Notes under the pieces: model-generated | What the model saw: only the letters and a program-made list of their open reading frames with translations | Database searches by the model: none | Told to the model about the DNA's origin: nothing | Origin: Lachnospiraceae bacterium UBA7054 | GTDB lineage: Bacteria; Bacillota; Clostridia; Lachnospirales; Lachnospiraceae | Reading direction: 5' to 3' | Length of the DNA: 64,000 nucleotides | Assembly (NCBI GenBank): GCA_002492725.1 | Contig: DLAF01000072.1 | Span: 21,331 to 85,330 of the forward strand | Translations under genes and position numbers: made by a program | In this document: positions 43,269 through 51,781 of the stretch, one piece after another | How the letters are laid out: each line of letters opens with the position of its first letter | Position numbering within the stretch: the stretch's first letter is position 1

Positions 43269-43297
43269 ATCATACCACTTCTTACCTATTTCCGCAA
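43269..43297 (-). promoter_or_regulatory. Probable sigma-A promoter of the RelA-like locus
   Basis: TTGCGG (43292-43297) and TATGAT (43269-43274) on the minus strand, 17 bases apart, 56 bases before the gene start. Confidence 0.55.
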
Positions 43298-43317
43298 GTT
43301 TCCCACCACAATAGCCC

Positions 43318-45012
43318 CTACCCAATCACCACTTCCTTTCCCGCAAACGCAAACCCATACTTCCGAATCCGCTCCCCGGAAATCCCTTTTGCAGTCAACG
43401 CCTCTGCATACCTCTTCTCCTCGATCTGCAAAAGCGCCGCTTCCACGGTATCCACAAGACTGCTGTCCCTTCCGGGACGAAACACCTTAAACTCGATCAC
43501 GATCGCATCCAGATCCTCCCGCTTCGGCTCCAGCATGATATCATATCTGCCGAATCCGCTCTCTCTGTTGGAAGTGATCTCATACCGATCCTCCAGATCC
43601 ACCATCAGTCCGAGAACAAATCCATGATAAAATCGCTCCGGTTCCGCCATTCCTCCCCCTTGTTTCCCGGTGTCGAAATAACTGAACGTCGCAAATGCCA
43701 CCCGGTTCATATATTCATTCATGGCCTCCCGATCGTCTGCCAGCAATGCCTTGATAAAATCGTTATAATTCGATGCCGCACCGGCAAACCAACCCCTGAT
43801 CATGTTTTTAAACATGATCTCCACCTCATGGTTGGTCAGCGCCAATTCATATTTGGGCTCTCCAATGAACTCGTCTTCCTCATACTTTTGATAATCCAAA
43901 ACCTTCAGATAACCGCTCGCCACAAGCAGGCTCCAGATGGCATACTCGTTATCGTCCAGTTGATTATAAACAATCTGTTCGTCGATGGATACCCACAGAT
44001 GTTCCCCCTTCATCAGACCTTCAAAAGATTCCTTCACATTCCGACTGCCCTCTCGGATCAGTTTCCCCACAAGACTGTTGGAGCTGGTATTCGCCCAGTA
44101 TGTGGTGATCTTCCCTGTATCCAGAAAATTCAGGATCGACCACGGGTTATAGATATCCATCCACTTGCCAAAGATAAAGCCGTCATACCATCTTTTCACA
44201 TCCCGTTTTCTCTCACCCATGCCGGATTCATCCAGCGCTGCGTACACCTCTTCTTCCGTAAATCCAAATACTGTTCCATATTCATCAGAGGTCGTTGTTA
44301 CCACTTTAAGATTATTCAGATCCGAAAAGATAGATTCCTTGCTGACTCTGGTGATTCCTGTCATGATGGCCCGTTCCAGCCACGGGTTTGTTTTAAAGGC
44401 GGAATTGAACATACTCCTGGTAAATGCCACAAGTTCCTCCCAGTAACCATGGACATAGGCCTCCTGCATAGGGGTATCATATTCATCCAGCAGGATGATG
44501 ACTTTTTTTCCATAATAAGCACATAAATATTTCGAAAGATAATGAATCGCCAGCGTTGCCGTTACATCGTCCATATCATCCGAGACACGGCGGAAAAACT
44601 CCTTATCCCCTTCCGCCAGAACGTCCTTTTCCAGCAAAAACTCGCAGTCTGCATATAAATCCGTTAATATTTGACAAATTTTTCTGCGGGTATTCTGATA
44701 ATTCGTCTCTTTAATATTCGCAAACGAGAGGCTGATCACTGGATAGATTCCCTGTAAGGCGCGGTATTTCTCCTCCTGCCAGATAGACAATCCTTCGAAC
44801 AAGCCACCCTTTCCCGCATATTTGACCGAGAAAAACCGCTCCGTCATGCTCATGGTAAGGGTCTTCCCGAAGCGGCGCGGTCTGGTGATCAGCGTCACAT
44901 CATCTCCACCCTCCCACCATTCCTTGATAAAGTGGGTCTTGTCTACATAAAAATAGTCATTCTCAATGAGCTTAACGAAATCCTGAATCCCGATTCCTAC
45001 GGTTCTCGCCAT
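43318..45012 (-). CDS. AAA-ATPase-like protein with PD-(D/E)XK nuclease-like C-terminus
   Basis: The 564-residue protein is of the AAA-ATPase_like/DUF1703 type that is very common and often multi-copy in gut Clostridia and Bacteroidetes. N-terminus: FVKLIENDYFYVDKTHFIKE, then the Walker A region ITRPRRFGKTLTMSM near residue 43 and Walker B-like VIILLDEYDTPMQEAYVHGY near 170. Arginine-sensor region: MTGITRVSKESIFSDLNNLK. The C-terminal part has GRYDIMLEP and AIVIEFKVFRP, matching the D-x-n-E-x-K nuclease core. Its biological role is not established to my knowledge; defence or mobile-element roles have been proposed for related proteins. GGAGG stands 5 bases before the ATG at 45012, four codons inside the longest frame. 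Confidence 0.88.
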   Translation of the reverse strand: MARTVGIGIQDFVKLIENDYFYVDKTHFIKEWWEGGDDVTLITRPRRFGKTLTMSMTERFFSVKYAGKGGLFEGLSIWQEEKYRALQGIYPVISLSFANIKETNYQNTRRKICQILTDLYADCEFLLEKDVLAEGDKEFFRRVSDDMDDVTATLAIHYLSKYLCAYYGKKVIILLDEYDTPMQEAYVHGYWEELVAFTRSMFNSAFKTNPWLERAIMTGITRVSKESIFSDLNNLKVVTTTSDEYGTVFGFTEEEVYAALDESGMGERKRDVKRWYDGFIFGKWMDIYNPWSILNFLDTGKITTYWANTSSNSLVGKLIREGSRNVKESFEGLMKGEHLWVSIDEQIVYNQLDDNEYAIWSLLVASGYLKVLDYQKYEEDEFIGEPKYELALTNHEVEIMFKNMIRGWFAGAASNYNDFIKALLADDREAMNEYMNRVAFATFSYFDTGKQGGGMAEPERFYHGFVLGLMVDLEDRYEITSNRESGFGRYDIMLEPKREDLDAIVIEFKVFRPGRDSSLVDTVEAALLQIEEKRYAEALTAKGISGERIRKYGFAFAGKEVVIG

Positions 45013-45168
45013 AACTGCCTCCACACTGCTCTTTCTTGCCGGTTTTTGAAAATGTACTTAGGCTTATTCTATCATTGAAAGCAATCCATGTAAATCATTT
45101 TATCGCAATATCGCACTCCCAATTTCTGTTCTTTATAAAAATTTAACGTTTTCGTTATTCTTCCGTCA

Positions 45169-45196
45169 TTGACATTTTTCCCGATGCGTTTATGAT
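45169..45196 (+). promoter_or_regulatory. Probable sigma-A promoter of the 45295 gene
   Basis: TTGACA (45169-45174) and TATGAT (45191-45196), 16 bases apart, about 100 bases before the start. The rest of 45013-45168 shows no gene. Confidence 0.6.
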
Positions 45197-45294
45197 AGAT
45201 ATATACATCTTTCGCAGGGAAATACCCGTGTGACGGCAAAAGCAGCATTGTCACGATTGAACAACCGATACAATTTTAAAACAGGAGAATCAGC

Positions 45295-46122
45295 ATGGCA
45301 GCCGGAAACTCAGTGCATGACGAGATCAAAGAACAACAAAAAAAAGCCTTTGCGACAATGAGTACCAAGGAAAAATTTGCATATTTCTGGGACTACTATA
45401 AGATTCACACCATTGTTGTCATCTGCGTGATTGCTTTTGTCATCAGCTTTGTCCGTCAGATACAGGAAAATAAGCCCTATGCCTTTTACGCCGTTCTTAT
45501 GAACGCTTTTAGCGGTCTGGATAGTAATGACACTAATGTCATGTGGGAAAACGAATTCCTGGAGTATGCAGGAATCGATCCGGAAACCTACCGTGTCTGT
45601 ATCGACACTTCCCTTACCCAATCAGCCGACGGCGGCTCCCAGTACGAGATGGCAAACCGTCAAAAAATGGCCGCCATGATGCACACGGGAGATATTCACG
45701 CTATCATTGCCGACACCGAGACTTTTGAAAGCTATGCCCATATGGAAACCTTCTACGACCTCTCTGAAGTGTTAACCGAAGACGAGTTTGCTCTCTATCA
45801 GGATCTTTTTTACTATACAGATGCCTCAGCCTTCGACGAAGAAGATGGCGATACGCTGACGGAAATGGAAGCCATACAGAAGGCTTATTATGCAAAAGTC
45901 ATAGACCACAGTGACCCTTCCACAATGGAAAAGCCGATCCCTGTGGGCATCCGCATCCCCACATCCGGAAACAAACTGGCGGATGCCGGCTATTACCGCT
46001 ATCTGCAGGAGGGAGATTACAGTTTCCAGGGATATCCCATGGAAACCGTGGCTGGCATCCCATTATCAGCAGAAGATCCAAGTCTGGCGCTGCAGTTTCT
46101 TTCTTTCCTAAATATACGCTAA
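45295..46122 (+). CDS. Membrane-anchored protein of unknown function
   Basis: The 275-residue protein has a short cytoplasmic N-terminus rich in charged residues (EIKEQQKKAFATMSTKEKFA), one membrane helix at about residues 38-56 (IHTIVVICVIAFVISFV) and a long, acidic extracytoplasmic domain. The layout resembles the extracellular solute-binding-like anchored proteins frequent in Lachnospiraceae, but no family is recognised. It is one of the few plus-strand genes in the window, monocistronic, with AGGAGA before the ATG, a good promoter and a hairpin terminator directly after the stop. Confidence 0.7.
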   Translation: MAAGNSVHDEIKEQQKKAFATMSTKEKFAYFWDYYKIHTIVVICVIAFVISFVRQIQENKPYAFYAVLMNAFSGLDSNDTNVMWENEFLEYAGIDPETYRVCIDTSLTQSADGGSQYEMANRQKMAAMMHTGDIHAIIADTETFESYAHMETFYDLSEVLTEDEFALYQDLFYYTDASAFDEEDGDTLTEMEAIQKAYYAKVIDHSDPSTMEKPIPVGIRIPTSGNKLADAGYYRYLQEGDYSFQGYPMETVAGIPLSAEDPSLALQFLSFLNIR

Positions 46123-46129
46123 ATACAGC

Positions 46130-46171
46130 AGCGGAAATAGCGGCTTACCGTCCACTATTCCCGCTCTTTTC
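46130..46171. terminator. Terminator between the converging 45295 gene and gatB
   Basis: AGCGGAAATAG pairs with CTATTCCCGCT (one mismatch) around a 14-base loop, followed on the plus strand by CTTTTC. It starts 7 bases after the plus-strand stop. It could also end gatB transcription from the other side. Confidence 0.65.
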
Positions 46172-46196
46172 ATGCTCATCTGCACATTAATCCGCT

Positions 46197-47630
46197 TTAT
46201 AACAGTTCCCGCAGCATCTGATTCACCGTGCCGGGATCGGCCTTGCCTTTCATGGCTTTCATTGTCTGTCCCACGAGAAAGCCGATGGCCTTCTCCTTGC
46301 CGTTACGATAATCCTCTACGGACTGCGGATTTGCCGCGATCACTTCCTCCAGCACCTTTTTGAGGGCGCCCTCGTCATTTTCGGTCTTTAAGCCTTTTTC
46401 CTCCACATACTGTTCGGGATCCACATTCTCCGCAAACATGACCTCAAAAACTTCCTTCGCCACGGAGCTGTTGATCACCTTCTTCTCGGTCAAAGCAATC
46501 AGTTTTGCCAGATTCTGCGGGGAAAAGCGAAGATCTCCGGCATCCAGTTCCTGCTCCTTCATCAGACGCAGGGTCTCCCCCATCAGCCAGTTGGAAACCT
46601 TTTTCGGCGAAGCCCCGCAAGCCACCGCCGCCTCAAACAGATCCGCCAAAGGCTTCTCGCCCGTGATGATCTCAATGTCATAGTCGGGGATATCAAATTC
46701 CGCCTTGTAGCGAGCCATTTTTTCGGTGCGAAACTCCGGCTGTTTCTCTCTGATCTTTGCAAGCATCTGATCGCTCACCGTAATGGGAACAAGGTCAGGA
46801 TCCGGGAAATAGCGGTAATCCTGGGCATCTTCCTTGCTGCGCATGGCATAAGACTCGGCCTTGGCATCATCCCATCTTCTGGTCTCCTGCACCACACTCT
46901 CCCCAGCTTCCAGCAGATCGATCTGCCGCTCCCGCTCTCCCTCGATGGCGCGGGTGATGGCGCGAAAACTGTTTAAATTCTTCATTTCCGTTCTGGTACC
47001 AAAGGCCTCGGTTCCTGCTTCCCTGACGGAGAGGTTAACGTCCGCGCGCATGGAGCCTTCCTGCAGCTTACAGTCGGAGGCCCCCAGATACTGGATCACC
47101 TGACGCAGTTTCTCCAGATAGGCGATGACCTCCTCGGCGCTTCGCATATCGGGTTCCGATACGATCTCGATGAGAGGCACCCCGGAACGGTTATAATCTA
47201 CCAGAGAACAGTCCTCCCACTCATCATGAATCAGCTTGCCGGCATCCTCTTCCATGTGGATTTCGTGAATCCCCACAGTCTTTTTACCGCCCGCCTCCGT
47301 CTCGATCTCCACGCCGCCGTTTCGGCAGATGGGAAGATAGAGCTGGGAAATCTGGTAATTTTGCGGATTGTCGGGATAAAAATAATTTTTTCTGTCAAAC
47401 TTCGCATATCTGGTAATGTCGCAGCCTGTGGCCAGTCCAACCGCGATGGCATACTCCAAAACCTGCTTATTTAACACCGGCAAAGAACCGGGCATCCCCG
47501 TGCAGACAGGGCAGGTCTGGGTGTTTGGCGCCGCACCGAAAGCGGTGGAACAGCCACAGAATATCTTTGTCCTAGTGGCCAGCTCAACATGCACTTCCAG
47601 GCCGATGACGGTTTCATATTGTTTACTCAT
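46197..47630 (-). CDS. gatB: Aspartyl/glutamyl-tRNA amidotransferase subunit B
   Basis: GatB is the kinase/tRNA-binding subunit of GatCAB, which amidates Glu-tRNAGln and/or Asp-tRNAAsn. The 477 residues are full length: YETVIGLEVHVELATRTKIF at the N-terminus, the metal-site CGCSTAFGAAPNTQTCPVC with four cysteines, NYFYPDNPQNYQISQ near residue 80 and the C-terminal YqeY-like tail ending KADPGTVNQMLRELL. Its ATG overlaps the gatA stop by 4 bases. Last gene of the aspS-gatC-gatA-gatB unit. Confidence 0.97.
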   Translation of the reverse strand: MSKQYETVIGLEVHVELATRTKIFCGCSTAFGAAPNTQTCPVCTGMPGSLPVLNKQVLEYAIAVGLATGCDITRYAKFDRKNYFYPDNPQNYQISQLYLPICRNGGVEIETEAGGKKTVGIHEIHMEEDAGKLIHDEWEDCSLVDYNRSGVPLIEIVSEPDMRSAEEVIAYLEKLRQVIQYLGASDCKLQEGSMRADVNLSVREAGTEAFGTRTEMKNLNSFRAITRAIEGERERQIDLLEAGESVVQETRRWDDAKAESYAMRSKEDAQDYRYFPDPDLVPITVSDQMLAKIREKQPEFRTEKMARYKAEFDIPDYDIEIITGEKPLADLFEAAVACGASPKKVSNWLMGETLRLMKEQELDAGDLRFSPQNLAKLIALTEKKVINSSVAKEVFEVMFAENVDPEQYVEEKGLKTENDEGALKKVLEEVIAANPQSVEDYRNGKEKAIGFLVGQTMKAMKGKADPGTVNQMLRELL

Positions 47631-49120
47631 GCGGGTTCACCCCCTTGTCCGTTCTCAACATTTGACACGCATGTCATTTCTTCTGCTTTCCGCCCCTGCT
47701 GATACGAATAAGCCGCCCGAATCAGCTTCTTTTCCTGAAAACAGTCCCCGATCAGCTGCAGACCGATCGGCAATCCCCTGCTGTCCTTCCCGCAGGGCAG
47801 ACAAATCCCGGGAAGCCCCGCCAGATTGACGGCGATCGTGTAGATATCGCCCAGATACATCTGAATCGGATCCGCCAGGCTTTCCCCCAATTTCGGTGCG
47901 GTCGTAGGCGCCGCAGGCCCCAGGATCACGTCGTACTTTGAGAAAGCGTCATCGAAAGCCTTTTTGATCAGCGCCTTTACCTTTAACGCTTTCAAATAGT
48001 AAGCATCATAGTAGCCGGAACTCAAAACAAAGGAACCCAGCATGATGCGGCGCTTTACCTCCTCGCCAAATCCCTCGGAGCGGGATTTTTTATACATATT
48101 ATGAAGGCCCGCATAGTCCTTTGTGCGGTAGCCGTACTTAACGCCGTCGAAGCGCTCCAGATTGGAGCTGGCCTCCGCCGCCGCAATGGTATAGTAGGCG
48201 GGAATGGCATACTCCACCAGACTTAAGTCAAAGCGCTCCACCACCGCGCCTTTTTCCCGCAAGACATCGGCTGCGCAAAGGATGGCCTCCCGCACTTCCC
48301 CGTCAAGCCCTTCTCCCAGATAGTCATTGGGAATGCCGATGCGAAGTCCTTTTATGTCATCCGTAAGAGCCTCCGTAAAGTTTGTATCTTTCCTTGCGAT
48401 GGAAGTAGAGTCTTTCTCATCATGCGAAGTCAAGACTTCGAGCACCGCCGCACAGTCCGCCACATCCTTTGTCAGGGGGCCGATCTGATCCAGAGAAGAG
48501 CCATAAGCAATCAGGCCGTAACGTGACACCGTGCCGTAGGTGGGTTTCATCCCCACCACCCCGCAGTAAGAGGCGGGCTGCCTGATCGAGCCGCCCGTAT
48601 CGGAACCGATGGCGTAAAAGCATTCCTTTGCCGCTACCGCTGCCGCAGAGCCGCCGGAAGAGCCGCCCGGCACATGCTCCGTATTATGGGGATTTCTGGT
48701 CACCCCGTAAGCCGAAGTCTCCGTGGTGGAACCCATGGCAAACTCGTCCATATTGGTTTTGCCCAGAATCACCGCCCCCGCCTTTTGCAGATTCTTCACC
48801 GCCTCCGCCGTGTAGGTGGGCACAAAGTTATGCAGTATCCTGGAAGAACAGGTGGTTCGCAGCCCCTCCGTACAAAGATTATCCTTCAAGGCAACGGGTA
48901 CCCCCGCAAGCGGCCCCGTAAGCTCTCCGGCCTCAATCCGCTTCTGCACTGCCTTCGCCTGCGCCAGCGCGCCTTCCGCATCCACCGTGACATAGCAGTT
49001 ATAAGTCTTATCCTGCGCTTCGATCCGCGCAAGCATCTGCTGCGCCGCTTCCACCGCGGTCGTGTCCCCCTGTTTGATTGCCGCGGCCAATTGTAACGCT
49101 GTCATATCTAAAATATCCAT
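47627..49120 (-). CDS. gatA: Aspartyl/glutamyl-tRNA amidotransferase subunit A
   Basis: GatA is the amidase subunit that frees ammonia from glutamine or asparagine. The 497-residue protein has the Ser-cisSer-Lys catalytic triad: the lysine in GVPVALKDNLCTEG near residue 78, the first serine in GGSSGGSAAAVAAKE near 153 and the nucleophile region IGSDTGGSIRQPASYCG near 172. It lies 17 bases after gatC and overlaps gatB. Confidence 0.97.
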   Translation of the reverse strand: MDILDMTALQLAAAIKQGDTTAVEAAQQMLARIEAQDKTYNCYVTVDAEGALAQAKAVQKRIEAGELTGPLAGVPVALKDNLCTEGLRTTCSSRILHNFVPTYTAEAVKNLQKAGAVILGKTNMDEFAMGSTTETSAYGVTRNPHNTEHVPGGSSGGSAAAVAAKECFYAIGSDTGGSIRQPASYCGVVGMKPTYGTVSRYGLIAYGSSLDQIGPLTKDVADCAAVLEVLTSHDEKDSTSIARKDTNFTEALTDDIKGLRIGIPNDYLGEGLDGEVREAILCAADVLREKGAVVERFDLSLVEYAIPAYYTIAAAEASSNLERFDGVKYGYRTKDYAGLHNMYKKSRSEGFGEEVKRRIMLGSFVLSSGYYDAYYLKALKVKALIKKAFDDAFSKYDVILGPAAPTTAPKLGESLADPIQMYLGDIYTIAVNLAGLPGICLPCGKDSRGLPIGLQLIGDCFQEKKLIRAAYSYQQGRKAEEMTCVSNVENGQGGEPA

Positions 49121-49137
49121 TTTATGATTTCCTTTCT

Positions 49138-49428
49138 TTAAAACGTCGGCGGCACCACAAACATCCCATCCTTCTCCTGCGGCGCATTCGACAGCAGTCT
49201 CTCCCTGTCATCCCCGTTCGTCACCACATCCTCCCGAAAGACATTTTCCGCGGAAAACACGTGAGACATCGGCTCCACGCCGTCCGTGTCAAGCTCTCCC
49301 AGCTTATCAATGTAGTCGAGCATCCTGCCCATATCCGCCTTCGCCTGTTCTTTCTCGGCGTCAGACAACTCAAGTTTTGCAAGAATCCCTACATATTCTA
49401 TCGTTTCATCACTTATGATATTTGCCAT
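49138..49428 (-). CDS. gatC: Aspartyl/glutamyl-tRNA amidotransferase subunit C
   Basis: The 96-residue small subunit clamps GatA and GatB together. Typical sequence: ISDETIEYVGILAKLELSD at the N-terminus and DGVEPMSHVFSAENVFREDV near residue 55. The longest open frame adds about 31 residues inside aspS, but the ATG at 49428 has an AAAGGA site and the family's normal start, so the shorter form is used. The gap to aspS is 26 bases. Confidence 0.95.
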   Translation of the reverse strand: MANIISDETIEYVGILAKLELSDAEKEQAKADMGRMLDYIDKLGELDTDGVEPMSHVFSAENVFREDVVTNGDDRERLLSNAPQEKDGMFVVPPTF

Positions 49429-49454
49429 GATCGTTCCTTTCTTTTTACCGGCGG

Positions 49455-51206
49455 CTAAGCCCTCACCTTGATATGCACTTCCCGAAGCTGCTGCTCGGTC
49501 ACATCCCCCGGCGCGCCGCACATCAGATCCTGCGCGGAACCACTCATGGGGAAGGCAATAACTTCCCTGATATTCTCCTCGCCCCGAAGCAGCATGATCA
49601 TGCGGTCAACGCCCGGCGCCATGCCCGCGTGCGGCGGCGCTCCAAACTGGAATGCGTTATATAATGCGCCGAATTTCGTTTTTAAAGTCTCCGCGTCATA
49701 GCCCGCAATGGCAAAGGCCTTTTCCATGATCTCCATATCATGGTTACGCACCGCCCCTGAAGACAGCTCCACGCCGTTGCAGACGATATCGTACTGATAG
49801 GCCAGTACATCCAGCGGATCCTTGGTAGTAAGCGCCTCCAGACCGCCCTGCGGCATGGAAAACGGATTATGCGTAAATCCGATCTGCTTGGTGTCCGGAT
49901 CAAGCTCATACATGGGAAAATCGTTGATGTAGCAGAAACGGTATGCATTCTTCTCCAAAAGATCCAGTTTCTCCCCCAATTCCGAGCGCAGCTGTCCTGC
50001 ATAGTAAGCCGCCCGCTCCTCCTTATCCGCGATAAAGAAAATGGTATCTCCCACGGAGAGCGATGCCAGCGCAAGCAGTTCTTTCTTCTTCTCCTCAGGA
50101 ATAAACTTATCAATCGGCCCCTTGTAGCTTAAGTCCTCTGCCACTTCCAAATAACCGAGTCCGCCCATGCCCATATCCGTCGCAAATTTTAACAGCTTCT
50201 CGTGAAAGCCCTTGGACATCTCCGCGTGCACTTTGATGGCGCGCACCGTCCTTCCCACAAAGGGCTTAAAAGTACATTCCTGGAAAAAGTCCGTCAGGTC
50301 AATAATGCGCAAAGGATTGCGCAGATCCGGCTTGTCAGTACCAAACTGAAGCATCGCCTGCTTGTAACTGATGACAGGGTAAGGCGCCTCCGTCACCGCG
50401 TAGCCTTCCGGCGCAAATTTCTCAAACGTCGCGGAAAGCACTTCCTCTCCCACACGGAACACATCCTCCTGCGTGGCGAAGCTCATTTCGAAATCAAGCT
50501 GGTAAAACTCGCCGGGAGAGCGGTCCGCTCTGGCATCCTCATCGCGGAAGCAGGGCGCGATCTGGAAGTATTTGTCAAATCCCGACACCATCAAAAGTTG
50601 CTTGAACTGCTGTGGTGCCTGCGGCAGGGCATAGAACTTACCCTTATATCTTCTTGAAGGCACAATATAATCTCTGGCACCTTCCGGGGAAGAAGCGCAC
50701 AAAATTGGGGTCTGAATCTCCAAAAATCCCATCTCTGTCATCTTTTCCCGCAGATAAGCAATCACCTGCGAACGAAAGATGATATTGTCCTTCACTTTCT
50801 GGTTGCGCAGATCCAGGTAGCGGTATTTGAGGCGTACCTCCTCTCTCGTTTCTTTAGAGGTCATCACCTCGAAAGGCAGCTGCTTATAGACTTTACCCAG
50901 AACATCCACCTGATGTGCCTCCAGCTCAATGGTGCCCGTGGGGATCCTGGGATTGTAAGTCTCCTCGTCCCGCTTTTCAATCAGCCCTTCAATGGAGACG
51001 CTCATCTCTCTGGAAAGGCCGTCTAACAGGGAAGTATCCCTCATCACGACCTGCAGCACGCCGTACATATCCCGCAGATCCACAAAGGAGACGCCGCCGT
51101 GGTCTCTGATATTCTCGACCCAGCCCGCCACGCGAAGCTCCTTCCCGATATCATTTTCACTGATTTCCTGTAAGGTTACATCCCTGTAAATGTTTTTTGT
51201 CGTCAT
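49455..51206 (-). CDS. aspS: Aspartyl-tRNA synthetase
   Basis: AspRS charges tRNAAsp and, in non-discriminating forms, tRNAAsn. The 583-residue bacterial-type enzyme has the N-terminal OB fold (VAGWVENIRDHGGVSFVDLR), class II motif 2 (APCFRDEDARADRSPGEFYQ), the inserted GAD domain at about residues 290-410 and motif 3 (APPHAGMAPGVDRMIMLLRG). Being in one operon with gatCAB, it probably supplies Asp-tRNAAsn for amidation, i.e. it is likely non-discriminating (inference). Expression is under the T-box at 51374-51688. Confidence 0.96.
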   Translation of the reverse strand: MTTKNIYRDVTLQEISENDIGKELRVAGWVENIRDHGGVSFVDLRDMYGVLQVVMRDTSLLDGLSREMSVSIEGLIEKRDEETYNPRIPTGTIELEAHQVDVLGKVYKQLPFEVMTSKETREEVRLKYRYLDLRNQKVKDNIIFRSQVIAYLREKMTEMGFLEIQTPILCASSPEGARDYIVPSRRYKGKFYALPQAPQQFKQLLMVSGFDKYFQIAPCFRDEDARADRSPGEFYQLDFEMSFATQEDVFRVGEEVLSATFEKFAPEGYAVTEAPYPVISYKQAMLQFGTDKPDLRNPLRIIDLTDFFQECTFKPFVGRTVRAIKVHAEMSKGFHEKLLKFATDMGMGGLGYLEVAEDLSYKGPIDKFIPEEKKKELLALASLSVGDTIFFIADKEERAAYYAGQLRSELGEKLDLLEKNAYRFCYINDFPMYELDPDTKQIGFTHNPFSMPQGGLEALTTKDPLDVLAYQYDIVCNGVELSSGAVRNHDMEIMEKAFAIAGYDAETLKTKFGALYNAFQFGAPPHAGMAPGVDRMIMLLRGEENIREVIAFPMSGSAQDLMCGAPGDVTEQQLREVHIKVRA

Positions 51207-51247
51207 AAGATTCGCTCTCCTTTTCCTGCAAAATTTTTGCTATGCCC

Positions 51248-51373
51248 GCACATAAGCAGATTCGAAATGCTACGCATTTCTCATTCGCGTTGCTCGTCAT
51301 AAGCTGCCTCAGTCAGTCTTGCATGCAAGCATGCAGCCTGCCTGTGTCATCTTCTGACTCTGCTTATGCACGC
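51248..51373. repeat. Multi-hairpin element between T-box and aspS
   Basis: Long outer arms (GCACATAAGCAGA, 51248-51260, against TCTGCTTATGCACGC, 51359-51373, one mismatch) enclose a perfect GAAATGC-TAC-GCATTTC hairpin (51264-51280) and a 12-bp palindrome CTTGCATGCAAG (51318-51329). No coding capacity. The element lengthens the aspS leader by about 125 bases beyond the T-box terminator, which is unusual. It resembles in style the element before guaB. Confidence 0.6.
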
Positions 51374-51688
51374 AAAAAATCCCGGAACACATTTCTGTAT
51401 TCCGGGACGGATCAGTTCAATCATCCGCGGTACCACCCGCATTGACAAGTCGAAGGCGCCCGCAGACTGCCTCTCGTCTCATCCTCTCAAACACTTAACG
51501 CGTGTAAACGTATCGCCCTACTTTGTTCGAACGATCTGCTCCGGAGTGTTCCCGTCCCTGTCTTTCACAAACAGCGCTCTCAGTCGGTGACGCCGTATTC
51601 CTGTCGCTTCCCTCAGGGTGAGTCTCCTTCATTGCATTTACTCCGCAGAGCTGTTTCATCTCATAATAAAATCATCTCCGCACTTTTG
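51374..51688 (-). promoter_or_regulatory. T-box riboswitch of aspS-gatCAB
   Basis: On the minus strand the conserved T-box AATGCGGGTGGTACCGCGG (51443-51425) is followed by a 10-bp terminator stem (CCCGGAACAC...with GTATTCCGGG partner, 51381-51406) and a T run (51374-51380). The stem I region upstream contains GGGAACACTCCGG (51553-51541) with overlapping GAA and AAC codons as specifier candidates. Uncharged tRNA pairing with the T-box would block the terminator and let the operon be transcribed. A promoter lies just upstream. Confidence 0.88.
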
Positions 51689-51694
51689 TATACA

Positions 51695-51723
51695 TGTATA
51701 ACATAATTTTTTCCGATACGCAA
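51695..51723 (-). promoter_or_regulatory. Probable promoter of the T-box-aspS-gatCAB unit
   Basis: TTGCGT (51718-51723) and TATACA (51695-51700) on the minus strand with a 17-base spacer, placing the transcript start near 51688. Confidence 0.5.
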
Positions 51724-51781
51724 GTAATTTATTTCAAAAACAGGTTGTGTACGGGAAAAAATACAATTCGTGTTTGCAACC

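Noticed and set aside
45072..45254. A 60-residue minus-strand frame before the 45295 gene
   Set aside because: It lies antisense over a clear plus-strand promoter and has no ribosome site.
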